A stretch of DNA of 64,000 nucleotides from Chloroflexi bacterium AL-N1 (GTDB taxonomy: Bacteria; Chloroflexota; Chloroflexia; Chloroflexales; Roseiflexaceae): the NCBI GenBank assembly GCA_013122435.1, contig WYDT01000011.1, positions 154,994 through 218,993 on the forward strand, read 5' to 3'. The notes below the pieces were generated by a model, which was not told the origin of the DNA, did not search any database, and worked only from the letters and a program-made list of their open reading frames with translations. Made by a program: the position numbers and the translations under genes. Positions 35,493 through 43,756 of the stretch are shown here, in pieces. Position 1 is the first letter of the stretch. Each line of letters starts with the position of its first letter.

Positions 35493-36476
35493 ATGACTAC
35501 ACCACAACCTCCCAATCTTGGCATTATGTTTCGATGCCAATTACCACCGGAAACACTCGTTGAGCATGCGCGTCGTGCTGAGGCTGCCGGTTTTGGGGAA
35601 CTATGGATTGTGGAAGACTGTTTTTTTGCCGGCGGCATTGCATCAGTTGCTACTGCCTTAAGTACCACAACGACCATCAGGATTGGGTTGGGTATCGTCC
35701 CGGCGGTAGTACGAAACTCAGCGTTTGCCGCTATGGAGCTTGCCACACTGGCACGCCTGTATCCGGGACGCCTGATTGCCGGGTTTGGTCATGGTGTGGC
35801 CGACTGGATGCGGCAAGTGGGTGCTTTCCCACCCTCACAACTTGCTGCGCTTCAAGAAGTTACCACAACTGTTCGGCAGTTGTTACATGGCGAAGAGGTG
35901 ACCTTCCATGGCTCGTATGTCCATCTCGATCACGTACAGTTGGAGTTTCCACCACAGCAGCCACCACCGATTGTGCTGGGTGTGCGTGGGCCACGATCAC
36001 TGACACTGGCCGGGCAAGTCGCCGATGGAACCATCCTTGCAGAACATTCCTCACCCGCTTACATCACCTGGGTTCGCCAACACATTGCACGAGGGCAGCG
36101 AGAAGCTGGCCGCACAGACCATCATCAGCTCATTGTGTATACACATTGTTGCATCGATGCTGACCCAGCAGCCGCACGCCAACGCCTCCGCAAGGAAATC
36201 GCATCGGTCATGGCCTCCGGGGCAATCAACGTCCAGCTTGCACCAATGGGCATTCTCCCAGAAGTCGAGGCGATGGTTTTGCAGGGTGGCGCAGACTATC
36301 TGGCAGAGGCTATGCCCGATGAGTGGCTTGATCAACTGGCAGTGGTTGGCACACCCGATGATGCACGTGCCAGCATCGAGCGACTGGCTGCGGCTGGTGT
36401 CGACTCGGTCGTGCTTGTGCCACTTCTTGACGAGCAGGATATTCCCTTTGAGCAGTGGGCAGGGTTGATTGGGTAG
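35493..36476 (+). CDS. LLM-class flavin-dependent oxidoreductase
   Basis: A 327-residue luciferase-like TIM-barrel enzyme using FMN or F420. Features are an N-terminal NLGIMFRCQLPPE, GFGELWIVEDCF, TTTTIRIGLGIVP, PGRLIAGFGHG and PIVLGVRGPRSLTLAGQVADGTIL, and the family C-terminal TPDDARASIERLAAAGVD. AAGGAG precedes ATG 35493. It follows the helicase closely and may share its transcript. The substrate and cofactor choice cannot be read from the sequence; methylene-H4MPT reductase-like and monooxygenase roles both occur in the family. Confidence 0.85.
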   Translation: MTTPQPPNLGIMFRCQLPPETLVEHARRAEAAGFGELWIVEDCFFAGGIASVATALSTTTTIRIGLGIVPAVVRNSAFAAMELATLARLYPGRLIAGFGHGVADWMRQVGAFPPSQLAALQEVTTTVRQLLHGEEVTFHGSYVHLDHVQLEFPPQQPPPIVLGVRGPRSLTLAGQVADGTILAEHSSPAYITWVRQHIARGQREAGRTDHHQLIVYTHCCIDADPAAARQRLRKEIASVMASGAINVQLAPMGILPEVEAMVLQGGADYLAEAMPDEWLDQLAVVGTPDDARASIERLAAAGVDSVVLVPLLDEQDIPFEQWAGLIG

Positions 36477-36496
36477 ACCCTACCGATGTCTATTCG

Positions 36497-36595
36497 TGTA
36501 GCGGCGGCTTGCAGCCGCCCCTCTGCGGTTCCAAACCGCAGCTACTCAGTAAAGAGAGCTTGCCCATTCAGCGGCGGCTGCAAGCCGCCGCTACA
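36497..36595. repeat. palindromic REP-like element
   Basis: Two 23-base arms (36497-36519 and 36573-36595) are perfect inverted copies. Each arm is itself a hairpin (GGCGGCT-TGC-AGCCGCC). Between them CTGCGGTT (36523-36530) and AACCGCAG (36534-36541) form a third hairpin, giving a cloverleaf-like potential. It is much more GC-rich than its surroundings and lies between convergent genes, where it could also end transcription. Its copy number in the genome is unknown. Confidence 0.75.
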
Positions 36596-36624
36596 GATAG
36601 ACTGTCTTTCATTTCATTGCCCCT

Positions 36625-37122
36625 TCACGTTGTAATCTCAACAATCGTTAGTCCCTCGTGGGGCATAGGTGGCTCAAACAGCGGTGCAAAACGGAGCAAC
36701 TCTGCCTCGCTGATAACGTGCGTGCCTGATGGCTGCTCATGGTTGCGTTGGCGGAGGCGCTCCTGTAACACCGCCAACGAATGAGGGAAGCAGTAGAGGC
36801 GATGCGGATACCCCGCTGCGTCAATGCGATCCTTCCATTGCTTTCGTCGTTGGGCACTCCACAGACTCCAGTCAAGAATGACCTCTACACCACAGGCCAG
36901 TAGCTGAAGCGCAACAGACCAGATCTGCTCCTGGCAGCGTACTGCATACTGGCCGTACTCAGGATCATAGATGGTGTAATCATAGAGATTGAGCATCCAT
37001 TCATCGAGCGTAAAACAGATCGCCTGTCGTTCGGTAGCTATCCGACGTGCAAAGGTCGTCTTGCCTGACGTGGGCAACCCACACATCAGATGGACTATCG
37101 GTTGGGTTGTATCAGTGTTCAT
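36625..37122 (-). CDS. P-loop kinase-like ATP-binding protein
   Basis: A 165-residue member of the AAA_33/zeta-toxin-like nucleotide kinase group. Walker A is MCGLPTSGKTTFA near the N-terminus, followed by TLDEWMLNLY (a nucleotide or substrate-binding Asp), VILDWSLWSAQRRKQW and a LID-like RLRQRNHEQ arginine region. Such proteins phosphorylate small molecules or nucleic acid ends; the substrate is unknown. No antitoxin-like partner is adjacent, so a zeta-type toxin role is not supported. Confidence 0.8.
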   Translation of the reverse strand: MNTDTTQPIVHLMCGLPTSGKTTFARRIATERQAICFTLDEWMLNLYDYTIYDPEYGQYAVRCQEQIWSVALQLLACGVEVILDWSLWSAQRRKQWKDRIDAAGYPHRLYCFPHSLAVLQERLRQRNHEQPSGTHVISEAELLRFAPLFEPPMPHEGLTIVEITT

Positions 37123-37137
37123 TACAACGACACCTAA

Positions 37138-37911
37138 CTATGCTCGCTCCAATGCCAGAATGTGAATAAAGCCAATATCGTTCTCAAGATGTGCCCAGCG
37201 TGTATCTCCAAATGCCTCTTCACCACGCACAATCCTATCCACAAGCACCTCTGTCCCGCCCGGTAGTCGGGTCAGATTGCGTGATCGGCCACCGAGCGCC
37301 TCGGGAAAGCTCGTCCCAGGACCCTCGCGCACAATCGCAAGTGAATCAGGAATAACCACAAATCGCTGTAGGCCATTATTGCGTGGTGGTTGCTCCCCCG
37401 CAGCACGGCGGGCCCACTCCTCCATCTGAACCACCGAAAGATCGGTGGGGTCACTTCGACGCGTGGGGTCGATATCAGCGTGTCGAACGACGGGCAGTGG
37501 ACCGTGAATGCGTCGCCACTCATTGATCTGCCAACCCATCGACAGAAGCTGTGCCTCGGTATAGGGATCTTGTCCGTCTTGAAGATTCTCTAACTCAAAC
37601 CCGAGCGTTGACTGATTGGCGTTGATTTGACACGTTCGGCAGAAGGTCTGCCCATTGATCGTTAGGGTACTAAATCCAACATGATTAGCACCAACCGAGT
37701 CCGGCAGGTAGACATAGCGCTTCCCAGCTTTGTCAAACAACACATGAATGGATACGCGTCGATCACTACCATCCGGCAAATCACCACCGCGTCGCAGAAA
37801 ATCAATGCTGTTTGTTCCCACGGTCGCATGGGCCACTATCGCCACGATTGGTGCTCCTGCACGTGGCGTGGATCAGTTAGCGCTGAGAAATGTTGTTGCT
37901 GGGGCTTGCAT
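37138..37911 (-). pseudogene. N-acetylmuramoyl-L-alanine amidase with SH3-like domain; early in-frame stop
   Basis: Cleaves the amide bond of peptidoglycan stem peptides if active. From an ideal start (GGAGG, 6 bases, ATG 37909-37911) the frame reads 12 codons, meets TGA at 37873-37875, and then continues in the same frame through the whole amidase. A GTG at 37845 with AGGAG upstream could restart translation, giving 235 residues. Amidase_2 zinc-ligand candidates are VAHATVGT, RVSIHVLFD and RHADIDPTRRSDP. Residues about 165-235 resemble a bacterial SH3 domain. No export signal is visible in either form. It is either a nonsense allele or a GTG-started gene with a short leader. Confidence 0.7.
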
Positions 37912-38240
37912 AGCGAACCTCCATTATGGTGTGGTACCTGCATGCATATGCATGACAGATATTATGCTCCTATTATAGTACGACAACACTTTCATTTCCG
38001 ACGCATCGATCCCGCTCCAATGCGTAACGCACGATAGCTAATGCACGAAGCGTACCATCGAATACGACGACGGGGTGCCTGAGCCTGTTGAAGGCAGTAG
38101 GGTGGCGCAGAACAGGATTTGCGTTCTGTACTGACGCGGAATATCTCGATTAACTATCGTGCCTGATATTGCTTTCCCTCGAAAAGTGATCTATGATAGA
38201 CAGATTGTTCATAATTTCACAAAATAAAGGGGAGGACTGT
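37912..38240. other. divergent intergenic region amidase / DUF983
   Basis: It contains a 14-base perfect palindrome CATGCATATGCATG (37941-37954) near the amidase promoter region, and a MITE-like element at 38029-38162. No gene was recognised. Confidence 0.5.
38029..38162. repeat. MITE-like element with 14-base terminal inverted repeats
   Basis: GCACGATAGCTAAT (38029-38042) and ATTAACTATCGTGC (38149-38162) are inverted copies matching at 13 of 14 positions. The interior has a GTGCCTGAGCCTGTTGAAGG stretch, like a widespread bacterial intergenic repeat, and a CAGAAC/GTTCTG hairpin. At 134 bases with no coding capacity, it could be a non-autonomous mobile element. Confidence 0.5.
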
Positions 38241-38609
38241 ATGTGGCGATTCATACGTGCGATGTTCGATGGACTCTTTCTACGCTGCCCATCCTGTCAT
38301 AAAGGAGCTATGTTTCGTTCGTTTTCCGAGATGAATCAACAATGCGCCCATTGCGGCAACTGGTTCGAGCGATCTTCGGGGGAGATTACCGGAGGCATGG
38401 GGATCAACATTGTGGTGACGCTGCTGCTCGTCATTATGGCCTCGGCCATTGTCGGATTCTCAACGCTGCCTGTACTGCCATCCATCCTTACGCTGGGAGT
38501 GGCCACCATTCTCTTCCCAATCCTGTTCTACCCGATATCACGCGGACTCTGGGCCAGCCTGATCTACCTGACCGGCGATAACGAGGAACCTGATGAGGGT
38601 ATGTACTAG
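38241..38609 (+). CDS. DUF983 family membrane protein
   Basis: A 122-residue protein from ATG 38241, preceded by GGGGAGG. Residues about 14-45 hold a zinc-ribbon-like pair, CPSCHKG and CAHCGNWF, and two hydrophobic helices follow (about 58-78 and 80-105). This layout is the DUF983 pattern, a family of unknown function in many bacteria. It is transcribed alone and followed by a good terminator. Confidence 0.85.
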   Translation: MWRFIRAMFDGLFLRCPSCHKGAMFRSFSEMNQQCAHCGNWFERSSGEITGGMGINIVVTLLLVIMASAIVGFSTLPVLPSILTLGVATILFPILFYPISRGLWASLIYLTGDNEEPDEGMY

Positions 38610-38631
38610 TTCGTTGATATCATTTTATTTC

Positions 38632-38674
38632 AGAGAGCCTGGTGGTTATGTGTGGCCACTAGGCTTTCTTTTTT
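38632..38674 (+). terminator. rho-independent terminator of the DUF983 gene
   Basis: AGAGAGCCTGGTGG (38632-38645) pairs with CCACTAGGCTTTCT (38656-38669) including two G-U pairs, and the run TTCTTTTTT follows directly. Confidence 0.8.
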
Positions 38675-38794
38675 CTCAAGACCTTCGTCAAATCCTTCAC
38701 GTACGCTGCGGAGCTTAACAAGGCATCACAAATGAATGGCTGGCATATAGCACAGACCAGCCATTCTGTATTTTTATTTTTACTTTTACGTACT

Positions 38795-39244
38795 TTATCG
38801 ATATAAACGACTTCTCTGGATAGCATCAAGCAGCGATTGCCGAAGACTCTCGATCAATGTATGTTCGTCAGGGAGATACGTCTCACTTACTGACAGACCC
38901 CAGGCAAAATAATCCCGTGCTTTGGTCGTATCACCAGACTGTAGAGCCAGCAGACCTAACATACGAAGATTTGCCACAATCGTCTCCACATCAACGTTTG
39001 GCGTAATCGAGTCGATGCTGCCCAGCGCGTCCCACAGGACCGATGTCGCAGAACTATGGCCAAGGAGAGCCAATACTTGCCCATGCAAACTCATCGACAG
39101 GAAGGCAAGATTGGTCCCTTCAACAGCGGTCACAAACTGTTCCAGTTGCGGAAGTAGCGTTCGCAAGGTAGTACCGTCCTGAACATCCAACGCGTGCCTG
39201 ATACTGTACAGTAACGTATTAGCCGATGTGTAGGGAGAGGTCAT
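38795..39244 (-). CDS. small TPR-like helical protein
   Basis: A 149-residue, mostly helical protein. AFLSMSLHGQVLALLGHSSA and ANLRMLGLLALQSGDTTKARDYFAWGLSVSE resemble tetratricopeptide helix pairs, so it may mediate protein contacts. GGAGGTATGC precedes the ATG. No catalytic motif, signal peptide or membrane helix is visible. Function unknown. Confidence 0.7.
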   Translation of the reverse strand: MTSPYTSANTLLYSIRHALDVQDGTTLRTLLPQLEQFVTAVEGTNLAFLSMSLHGQVLALLGHSSATSVLWDALGSIDSITPNVDVETIVANLRMLGLLALQSGDTTKARDYFAWGLSVSETYLPDEHTLIESLRQSLLDAIQRSRLYR

Positions 39245-39459
39245 GCATACCTCCTAGGTTATGGGTTGGAGTCTACGCTAATTCGCTCAATAAAAGTATC
39301 ACCAAGTTCCAACCACATCACGTAGCAATATGTGTTCCTACATGTATATACGCAACATCTATGCGTTTGGGTTGTCCATGTGAGAGACAATTTGCTCATA
39401 TTAAGATATTCTTATACTCTTCTGGACTAAATAAACTGTGAGGGTTATCAATATACAAA

Positions 39460-39486
39460 CACGCCACCAAACAAGTTGGCAGCGTG
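39460..39486 (-). terminator. terminator of the small secreted protein gene
   Basis: On the minus strand CACGCTGCCAA pairs with TTTGGTGGCGTG allowing one mismatch and a wobble, followed by TTTGTAT. It lies about 55 bases past the stop at 39541. The rest of the 39245-39540 gap shows nothing else. Confidence 0.55.
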
Positions 39487-39540
39487 GAGATTCGGTGTAC
39501 TGAATTGTTTTCAAATATCTTTAACCAACAAAATTTTCGT

Positions 39541-39966
39541 TTACCGATCTCGAATCTCAAGATACCCATAATCACCCGCAGAGTTGACAATTTCAGCTGC
39601 TTCACCACCACCCACTTTGATAAATGTTAGTGGATTGCACACACGGCTTGGACAGGTGGGATTAGCTCTCAAATCGTAGATCACATAATAGGTCGAGTAG
39701 ACAAAATCAGCATCGTAGAGAATGCCTTGATTCTTGAGGTCAACCGTCGTTTGTCCCTGCGTAAGCACTGCATAAGTACTAGGACCATTCTGACCATCAC
39801 CAACCACACCAATTTGATACGATGAATTGTTCTCAATATATCCTGAGATACAGATCTGGGTAAAAGGCACACAATATGAGCCAGCATGGGCGGCGGGCGC
39901 CACCGCAAAACCAAGCATAATCACACCAACAACAACAATGATCAGACGTGCAAGGTGTTTTAACAT
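39541..39966 (-). CDS. small secreted protein of unknown function
   Basis: 141 residues from ATG 39966, preceded by GGAGG. Residues 1-27 are a signal peptide (basic start, VVVGVIMLGFAV core, AAHA cleavage). The mature part has four cysteines (CVPFTQICISG near its start and CPSRVC near the end), suggesting two disulfides, and a beta-rich composition. No family was recognised. It is monocistronic with its own terminator. Confidence 0.75.
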   Translation of the reverse strand: MLKHLARLIIVVVGVIMLGFAVAPAAHAGSYCVPFTQICISGYIENNSSYQIGVVGDGQNGPSTYAVLTQGQTTVDLKNQGILYDADFVYSTYYVIYDLRANPTCPSRVCNPLTFIKVGGGEAAEIVNSAGDYGYLEIRDR

Positions 39967-40513
39967 CAAAGGCCTCCTTGTCTGGATAAGCAAAATGATT
40001 TATCAACAATCTATGACAACTATAGCCACTCATCGTAAAAATATTGCAAAAACAGCGTGAAATCACAATACCGTTTTGATCCTCTCAGACAGGATAAATG
40101 TGTAATATGGTGAAGTCATGTGGGACAGGTGAACAAGCCCATAACGCTTTGCATATGTGTATCTTAAAGCGAAGGGTGAAGCCATTGCCACGAAACAGCA
40201 TCAAAAAGCGGTGAGTGAAAGACATCGGAAGAACATATACGATAAGCACGTGGGACCAAGCTGTGCTGAAGAAAACAACTTGTTACACTATAGATCCATC
40301 TTGACCTGGATTGCTTACCTGCATTGTTTTCCCACCAACGAGCGGAGATCCTATGGTCTTGTGGCGTGATGTCTCTCGGTCAAACAAACGATCCTGTGCT
40401 TGCCCATAGCTGATGCCCATGAGCGAGGTACATAGGGATACACCATGGGTCTGAGCGTGTAAAAATCTGCCTGTCTTTCACTCACCGAATAGGTTTGTGT
40501 GTAGACCAAGCCA
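39967..40513. other. non-coding stretch with a 16-base inverted repeat
   Basis: About 550 bases with no supported gene. CGGTGAGTGAAAGACA (40209-40224) recurs inverted as TGTCTTTCACTCACCG (40472-40487), a perfect 16-base match 247 bases apart. It borders the acquired block to its right and may mark an old insertion. Confidence 0.5.
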
Positions 40514-40684
40514 TTAGTTTTCGTACCCATTCCCCGCTGGTCCAAGTTCTGCGGTCTGTCTGTCATAATCCTCTTTCATATGACGGTAGTCCATATAGGA
40601 GATTTCGCCATCTTTCCGAGTTAAGAAGTCAGCAATCATATAGCTTGGGAAATTATTATACAGAAAGAGCCGACGACGGTGATT
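40514..40684 (-). other. unidentified coding fragment at the edge of the acquired block
   Basis: An open stretch of 56 codons without a start, reading RRLFLYNNFPSYMIADF, then DGEISYMDYRHMKEDYDRQ and ending AGNGYEN. The composition looks protein-like and it lies directly beside the KTR pseudogene. I could not name the family; it may be the tail of a mobile-element protein. Confidence 0.4.
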
Positions 40685-40709
40685 TCACTCACGGTTATCG
40701 GCTCTGCAT

Positions 40710-40921
40710 CTAAGCGTCCGGCTCTTTGATAACTGACATATTCAGTTGTTTTACACTGATGATCGTTTGCTGTTTACACTTGGGACAAAATAGCGGGAGG
40801 TTTTCAAGCATCGTATCACCCCGTATCTTGACCCGTGTTTTGTTGCCACAGACTGGGCATACTGCTCGTCTTTACACACGCGACCATCCCTTTCCTTGAT
40901 ATTTTTGTTGATCACTGTCAT
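40710..40921 (-). pseudogene. cysteine-rich KTR domain protein, frameshifted
   Basis: Begins MTVINKNIKERDGR at ATG 40921. The rest lies in another frame: CPVCGNKTRVKIRGDT, then LFCPKCKQQTIISVKQLNM and VIKEPDA up to TAG 40710-40712. The two CxxC pairs and the NKTR motif are the hallmark of the small cysteine-rich KTR family, which is common on Firmicutes conjugative and mobile elements. The frames meet near 40865-40880, so one small indel broke the gene. It follows the ABC permease gene with the ATG close to the permease stop. Function of the family is unknown; a zinc-ribbon fold is likely. Confidence 0.75.
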
Positions 40922-40938
40922 TTTAATGCCTACAACCA

Positions 40939-41710
40939 TTAAGCTGCTTTCCGTTTATATACGCGCATCGCAAATAGATAGGCGACGATCAGTATCCCGA
41001 AGCACCATGTGAGCGCAATCCAAATATCATTACCAACAGGCTCACCTGACAGCAACGCACGGATGGATTCTACAACCGAAGTCATCGGCTGGTTTTCGGC
41101 AAAGGCACGAACAGGGCCCGGCATCGATTCGGTTGGTACAAATGCTGAGCTAATTAGTGGCAGGACGTGAATCGGATAAGCAACCACAATCGCGCCATCC
41201 ACCGCTTTTGCCAATGAGCCCCGGAATGACCGCGATCCAGGTCAGCGCCAGCGTCAACAGCGCGAGGATACCAGCCACGGCAAGCCATGACCACACACCT
41301 GCTGGTGAGCGGAAGCCCATAATGAGCGCCACGAGAATGACGACGACAGCTGACATAACCTTGGACACCAACGAAGTCAGCACATGTCCCCACAGCGGAG
41401 CCGAACGCGCAATCGGCATGGAGTTAAAACGCTCAAATATTCCCCGTTGTACATCGGTAAACAAGCGGAAAGACACGTAGCCGATGCTATTTGCGATGGT
41501 GATCAACAGAATACCGGGCAACAAATAATTCACATAGTTGTCCGTGTCGGTTTGAATCGCACCGCCGAACACATAGACGAACAGCAGCATGATCATAATC
41601 GGCATGATGCAAGCCGTGACAATATTGTCCACGCTGCGGAACACATGACGCATGGAGCGTCCAAGCATGACGCTCATGTCGCTAAAAAAGTGTCTCTGTG
41701 TCGCTTCCAT
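40939..41710 (-). pseudogene. ABC-2 type drug exporter permease, frameshifted
   Basis: A DrrB-like membrane subunit that should pair with the adjacent ATPase. Codons 1-172 (MEATQRHFFSDMSVMLGRSMRH to ...WIAVIPGLIGKS) read in one frame; the remainder (AKAVDGAIVVAYPIHVLPLISSAFVPTE to AMRVYKRKAA) reads in the next frame. The break is at about 41200 in AAAAGCGGTGG, where one extra G explains it. Six hydrophobic helices are split about 4+2. Start is ATG 41710, one base after the ATPase stop. A single-base error is the alternative to true inactivation. Confidence 0.8.
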
Positions 41711-42478
41711 TTACTTTTCCTTCTTCTGGCTGATGATTGCGAGGAATATCTCCTCCAATGATGGTTGTTTTTCCACATATTCCACCTTTGCAGGCGGGAA
41801 CAGCTCCTTCAATTCCGCGAGTGTGCCGTTGGCGATGATTTTCCCCTCGTGTAGGATGGCGATTCGATCAGCAAGCTGCTCAGCCTCGTCCAAATATTGC
41901 GTGGTCAGGAACACGGTCGTACCGCTGTTAGCCAGCTCTTCGACCATCTTCCACACCGCGAGGCGCGCCTCCGGGTCAAGCCCAGTGGTCGGCTCGTCGA
42001 GGAAAATAAGCTGCGTTTTTCCCACAAGGCTCAGGGCGATGTCGAGTCTGCGGCGCATACCACCCGAATAGGTGGAAACCCTGCGGTCTGCGGCGTCGGT
42101 CAGACCAAAGTGATTCAGTAGATCATCCGCGACCTGACGCGGATTTTTGAGGTGTCGCAGCCTAGCGATCATGATCATGTTCTCCCGCCCGGTCAATATC
42201 TCGTCCACGGCGGCAAATTGCCCGGTCAGGCTGATTGACTGACGCACACTGTTGGGCTTTGACGCAACATCGAATCCGTTGACGACGACGGAACCGCCGT
42301 CCTGTTTAAGCAGTGTGGTGAGGATTTTGACAATCGTCGTCTTGCCTGTACCATTGGAGCCAAGTAGTGCAAAAATGCTGCCTCGCTCCACTTCAAAATC
42401 CACGCCTTTCAGAACTTCAAGATTCTTGTAAGACTTTTGCAGTCCTTTTACTTGAATTGCCTGGTTTTGCATATTCAT
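41711..42478 (-). CDS. ABC exporter ATPase, daunorubicin-resistance (DrrA) type
   Basis: A 255-residue ATP-binding subunit for drug or lipid export. Walker A LLGSNGTGKTT, Q-loop region SLTGQFAAVDEILTGREN (the GQ..A.DE..TG pattern is diagnostic of the DrrA group), signature YSGGMRRRLDIA, Walker B LIFLDEPTTGLDP and the H-loop position, here LTTQYLDEAEQLADRI. The C-terminal extension (VEYVEKQPSLEEIFLAI) is also DrrA-like. Its partner permease is frameshifted, so transport is doubtful. It lies between the pentapeptide protein and the permease in a PadR-controlled block. Confidence 0.93.
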   Translation of the reverse strand: MNMQNQAIQVKGLQKSYKNLEVLKGVDFEVERGSIFALLGSNGTGKTTIVKILTTLLKQDGGSVVVNGFDVASKPNSVRQSISLTGQFAAVDEILTGRENMIMIARLRHLKNPRQVADDLLNHFGLTDAADRRVSTYSGGMRRRLDIALSLVGKTQLIFLDEPTTGLDPEARLAVWKMVEELANSGTTVFLTTQYLDEAEQLADRIAILHEGKIIANGTLAELKELFPPAKVEYVEKQPSLEEIFLAIISQKKEK

Positions 42479-42490
42479 TCCTTCTGGAAA

Positions 42491-43357
42491 TTAAATAACG
42501 GTGACGTTTGACAGATTAGCCCCCATGCCCTTGAGGGCGTTGTAGCTCAGCTTATCAATGAATGCACCGTCAAACCGAATGGTCTTAATAACATTGTAGT
42601 ATTTCCTGGACAGGGAAAACGGCGGTGTAAAGGATACATTTTTAAGTGTCGCGCCCTTGAAAGTGACCTCTTTCAGCGACGCTTTGCCAAAATCGATGCC
42701 GATAAAGGTCTGCTCATCAAGGCGCACACCCCCCAGATCGGAAGACGTAAAAATCACACCGTTGAAGATACATCTTTCAAAGATCGTTTTTTTCAGGTCG
42801 CACATAGTTAGGTTGACGTCGGTCAGCTTTACATTGATGAACCTTGCCCCTGCCAGCCCTGACGTGCTAAAATTGGTACGCACAAGGATTGATTGATGAA
42901 AGCTCGCACCTGTAAGATCAAGAGTTGAAAAGTTGCAATCGGTCAGATTTGCCCTGTCGAAATTCGCTTCACGCACATCGCTATTCTTAAACAAACTACC
43001 AGTCAAGTCCGTACCCGCAAAGTTGGAGCCGCGCAATGCACTATTTTCGAATTTCCCTTCATGCACGGTAACGCCTGCGAAGTCGCTCTGTGGCAGGTTG
43101 CTCCCGCTGAAGTTCGTTAGAATCTGGCGTTCCAGCGAACGTGAGAGATTAGCGACCTCTTGTATCGTGTGCTCAATGTCACCAATACTGTCGATGGTCA
43201 GCTTGAAAGCCGTTTCGTCGTCATTGCCCTCTGCTTTCAGGTCGCGGAAGCGCTCTTGCAAATCGGAGCGCAGGTCTGCCTTTAGTTCGGTGACGCTTTT
43301 CACCCCATCGTAGGGTGCAAAAACGCCATTCAAATAGTTTATTAGTTTTTCATTCAT
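42491..43357 (-). CDS. pentapeptide-repeat protein with N-terminal permease-prefix-like domain
   Basis: 288 residues from ATG 43357, with AAGGAG upstream. Residues about 1-75 (INYLNGVFAPYDGVKSVTELKADLRSDLQERFRDL) resemble the helical domain often fused to ABC permeases. Residues about 80-260 are pentapeptide repeats with A(D/N)LXX character (SNFAGTDLTGSLFKNSDVRE), predicted to form a right-handed quadrilateral beta-helix. It starts within a few bases of the padR stop and is followed by the ABC ATPase, so it belongs to the exporter operon. It may be a regulatory or self-protection component; related genes occur next to such exporters in Firmicutes. Confidence 0.85.
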   Translation of the reverse strand: MNEKLINYLNGVFAPYDGVKSVTELKADLRSDLQERFRDLKAEGNDDETAFKLTIDSIGDIEHTIQEVANLSRSLERQILTNFSGSNLPQSDFAGVTVHEGKFENSALRGSNFAGTDLTGSLFKNSDVREANFDRANLTDCNFSTLDLTGASFHQSILVRTNFSTSGLAGARFINVKLTDVNLTMCDLKKTIFERCIFNGVIFTSSDLGGVRLDEQTFIGIDFGKASLKEVTFKGATLKNVSFTPPFSLSRKYYNVIKTIRFDGAFIDKLSYNALKGMGANLSNVTVI

Positions 43358-43371
43358 AAGATCAAATCTCC

Positions 43372-43701
43372 TTACAATAATGTATCGAGGACATGCTTTG
43401 CATACTCCCAATTGCCTTTGTTGCTGGCATAAGTGGCCCTACCCTTTGCAGTAATCCGAAAATACTTACGCCGTCCACCCTGGGATTCATCGCCCCAATA
43501 CCACTCGATAGCGCCGTCCGCCTCAAGTCGCCGGACACTGGAATACATCGTGGCTTCCTTTAACTCATACTCGCCGCCTGAGCGCTCGGCAATCAACTTG
43601 ACAATCTCATACCCATAACGATCTGCTTCGGATAAGAGCCGTAAAATCATCGTATCAGTATGCCCACGCAACAGGTCGGATGTGATTTTGTTCTTACTCA
43701 T
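43372..43701 (-). CDS. PadR family transcriptional repressor
   Basis: A 109-residue PadR protein with the winged helix (LLRGHTDTMILRLLSEADRYGYEIVKLI, then YELKEATMYSSVRRLEADGAIEWYWGDESQGGRRKYFRIT) and a short C-terminal helix for dimerisation. PadR proteins next to DrrA-type exporters usually sense the drug and repress the operon. A dyad over the -35 of its own promoter (43730-43756) suggests autoregulation. First gene of the exporter operon. Confidence 0.92.
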   Translation of the reverse strand: MSKNKITSDLLRGHTDTMILRLLSEADRYGYEIVKLIAERSGGEYELKEATMYSSVRRLEADGAIEWYWGDESQGGRRKYFRITAKGRATYASNKGNWEYAKHVLDTLL

Positions 43702-43720
43702 AGTGTCATCTCACATTTAT

Positions 43721-43748
43721 ATTATAATCATATTACCATGACTGTCAA
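43721..43748 (-). promoter_or_regulatory. promoter of the padR-exporter operon
   Basis: Minus-strand TTGACA (43748-43743), 16-base spacer, TATAAT (43726-43721), both hexamers perfect. The leader is about 15-20 bases to padR. Confidence 0.75.
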
Positions 43749-43756
43749 GGTAATAT
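43730..43756. promoter_or_regulatory. putative PadR operator dyad
   Basis: ATATTACC (43730-43737) and GGTAATAT (43749-43756) are perfect inverted copies flanking an 11-base centre that contains the -35 box. A second related motif, GGTAATCATACC, lies about 10 bases further upstream (43766-43777). Binding here would block the promoter. Confidence 0.55.

Noticed and set aside
36625..37122. Zeta-type toxin
   Set aside because: The P-loop fold fits, but no epsilon-like antitoxin is adjacent and no zeta-specific UDP-GlcNAc site could be recognised.
37873..37875. TGA in the amidase as a selenocysteine codon
   Set aside because: It lies in the N-terminal leader, not at a catalytic site. No SECIS-like hairpin directly follows and no selenocysteine genes are in the window.
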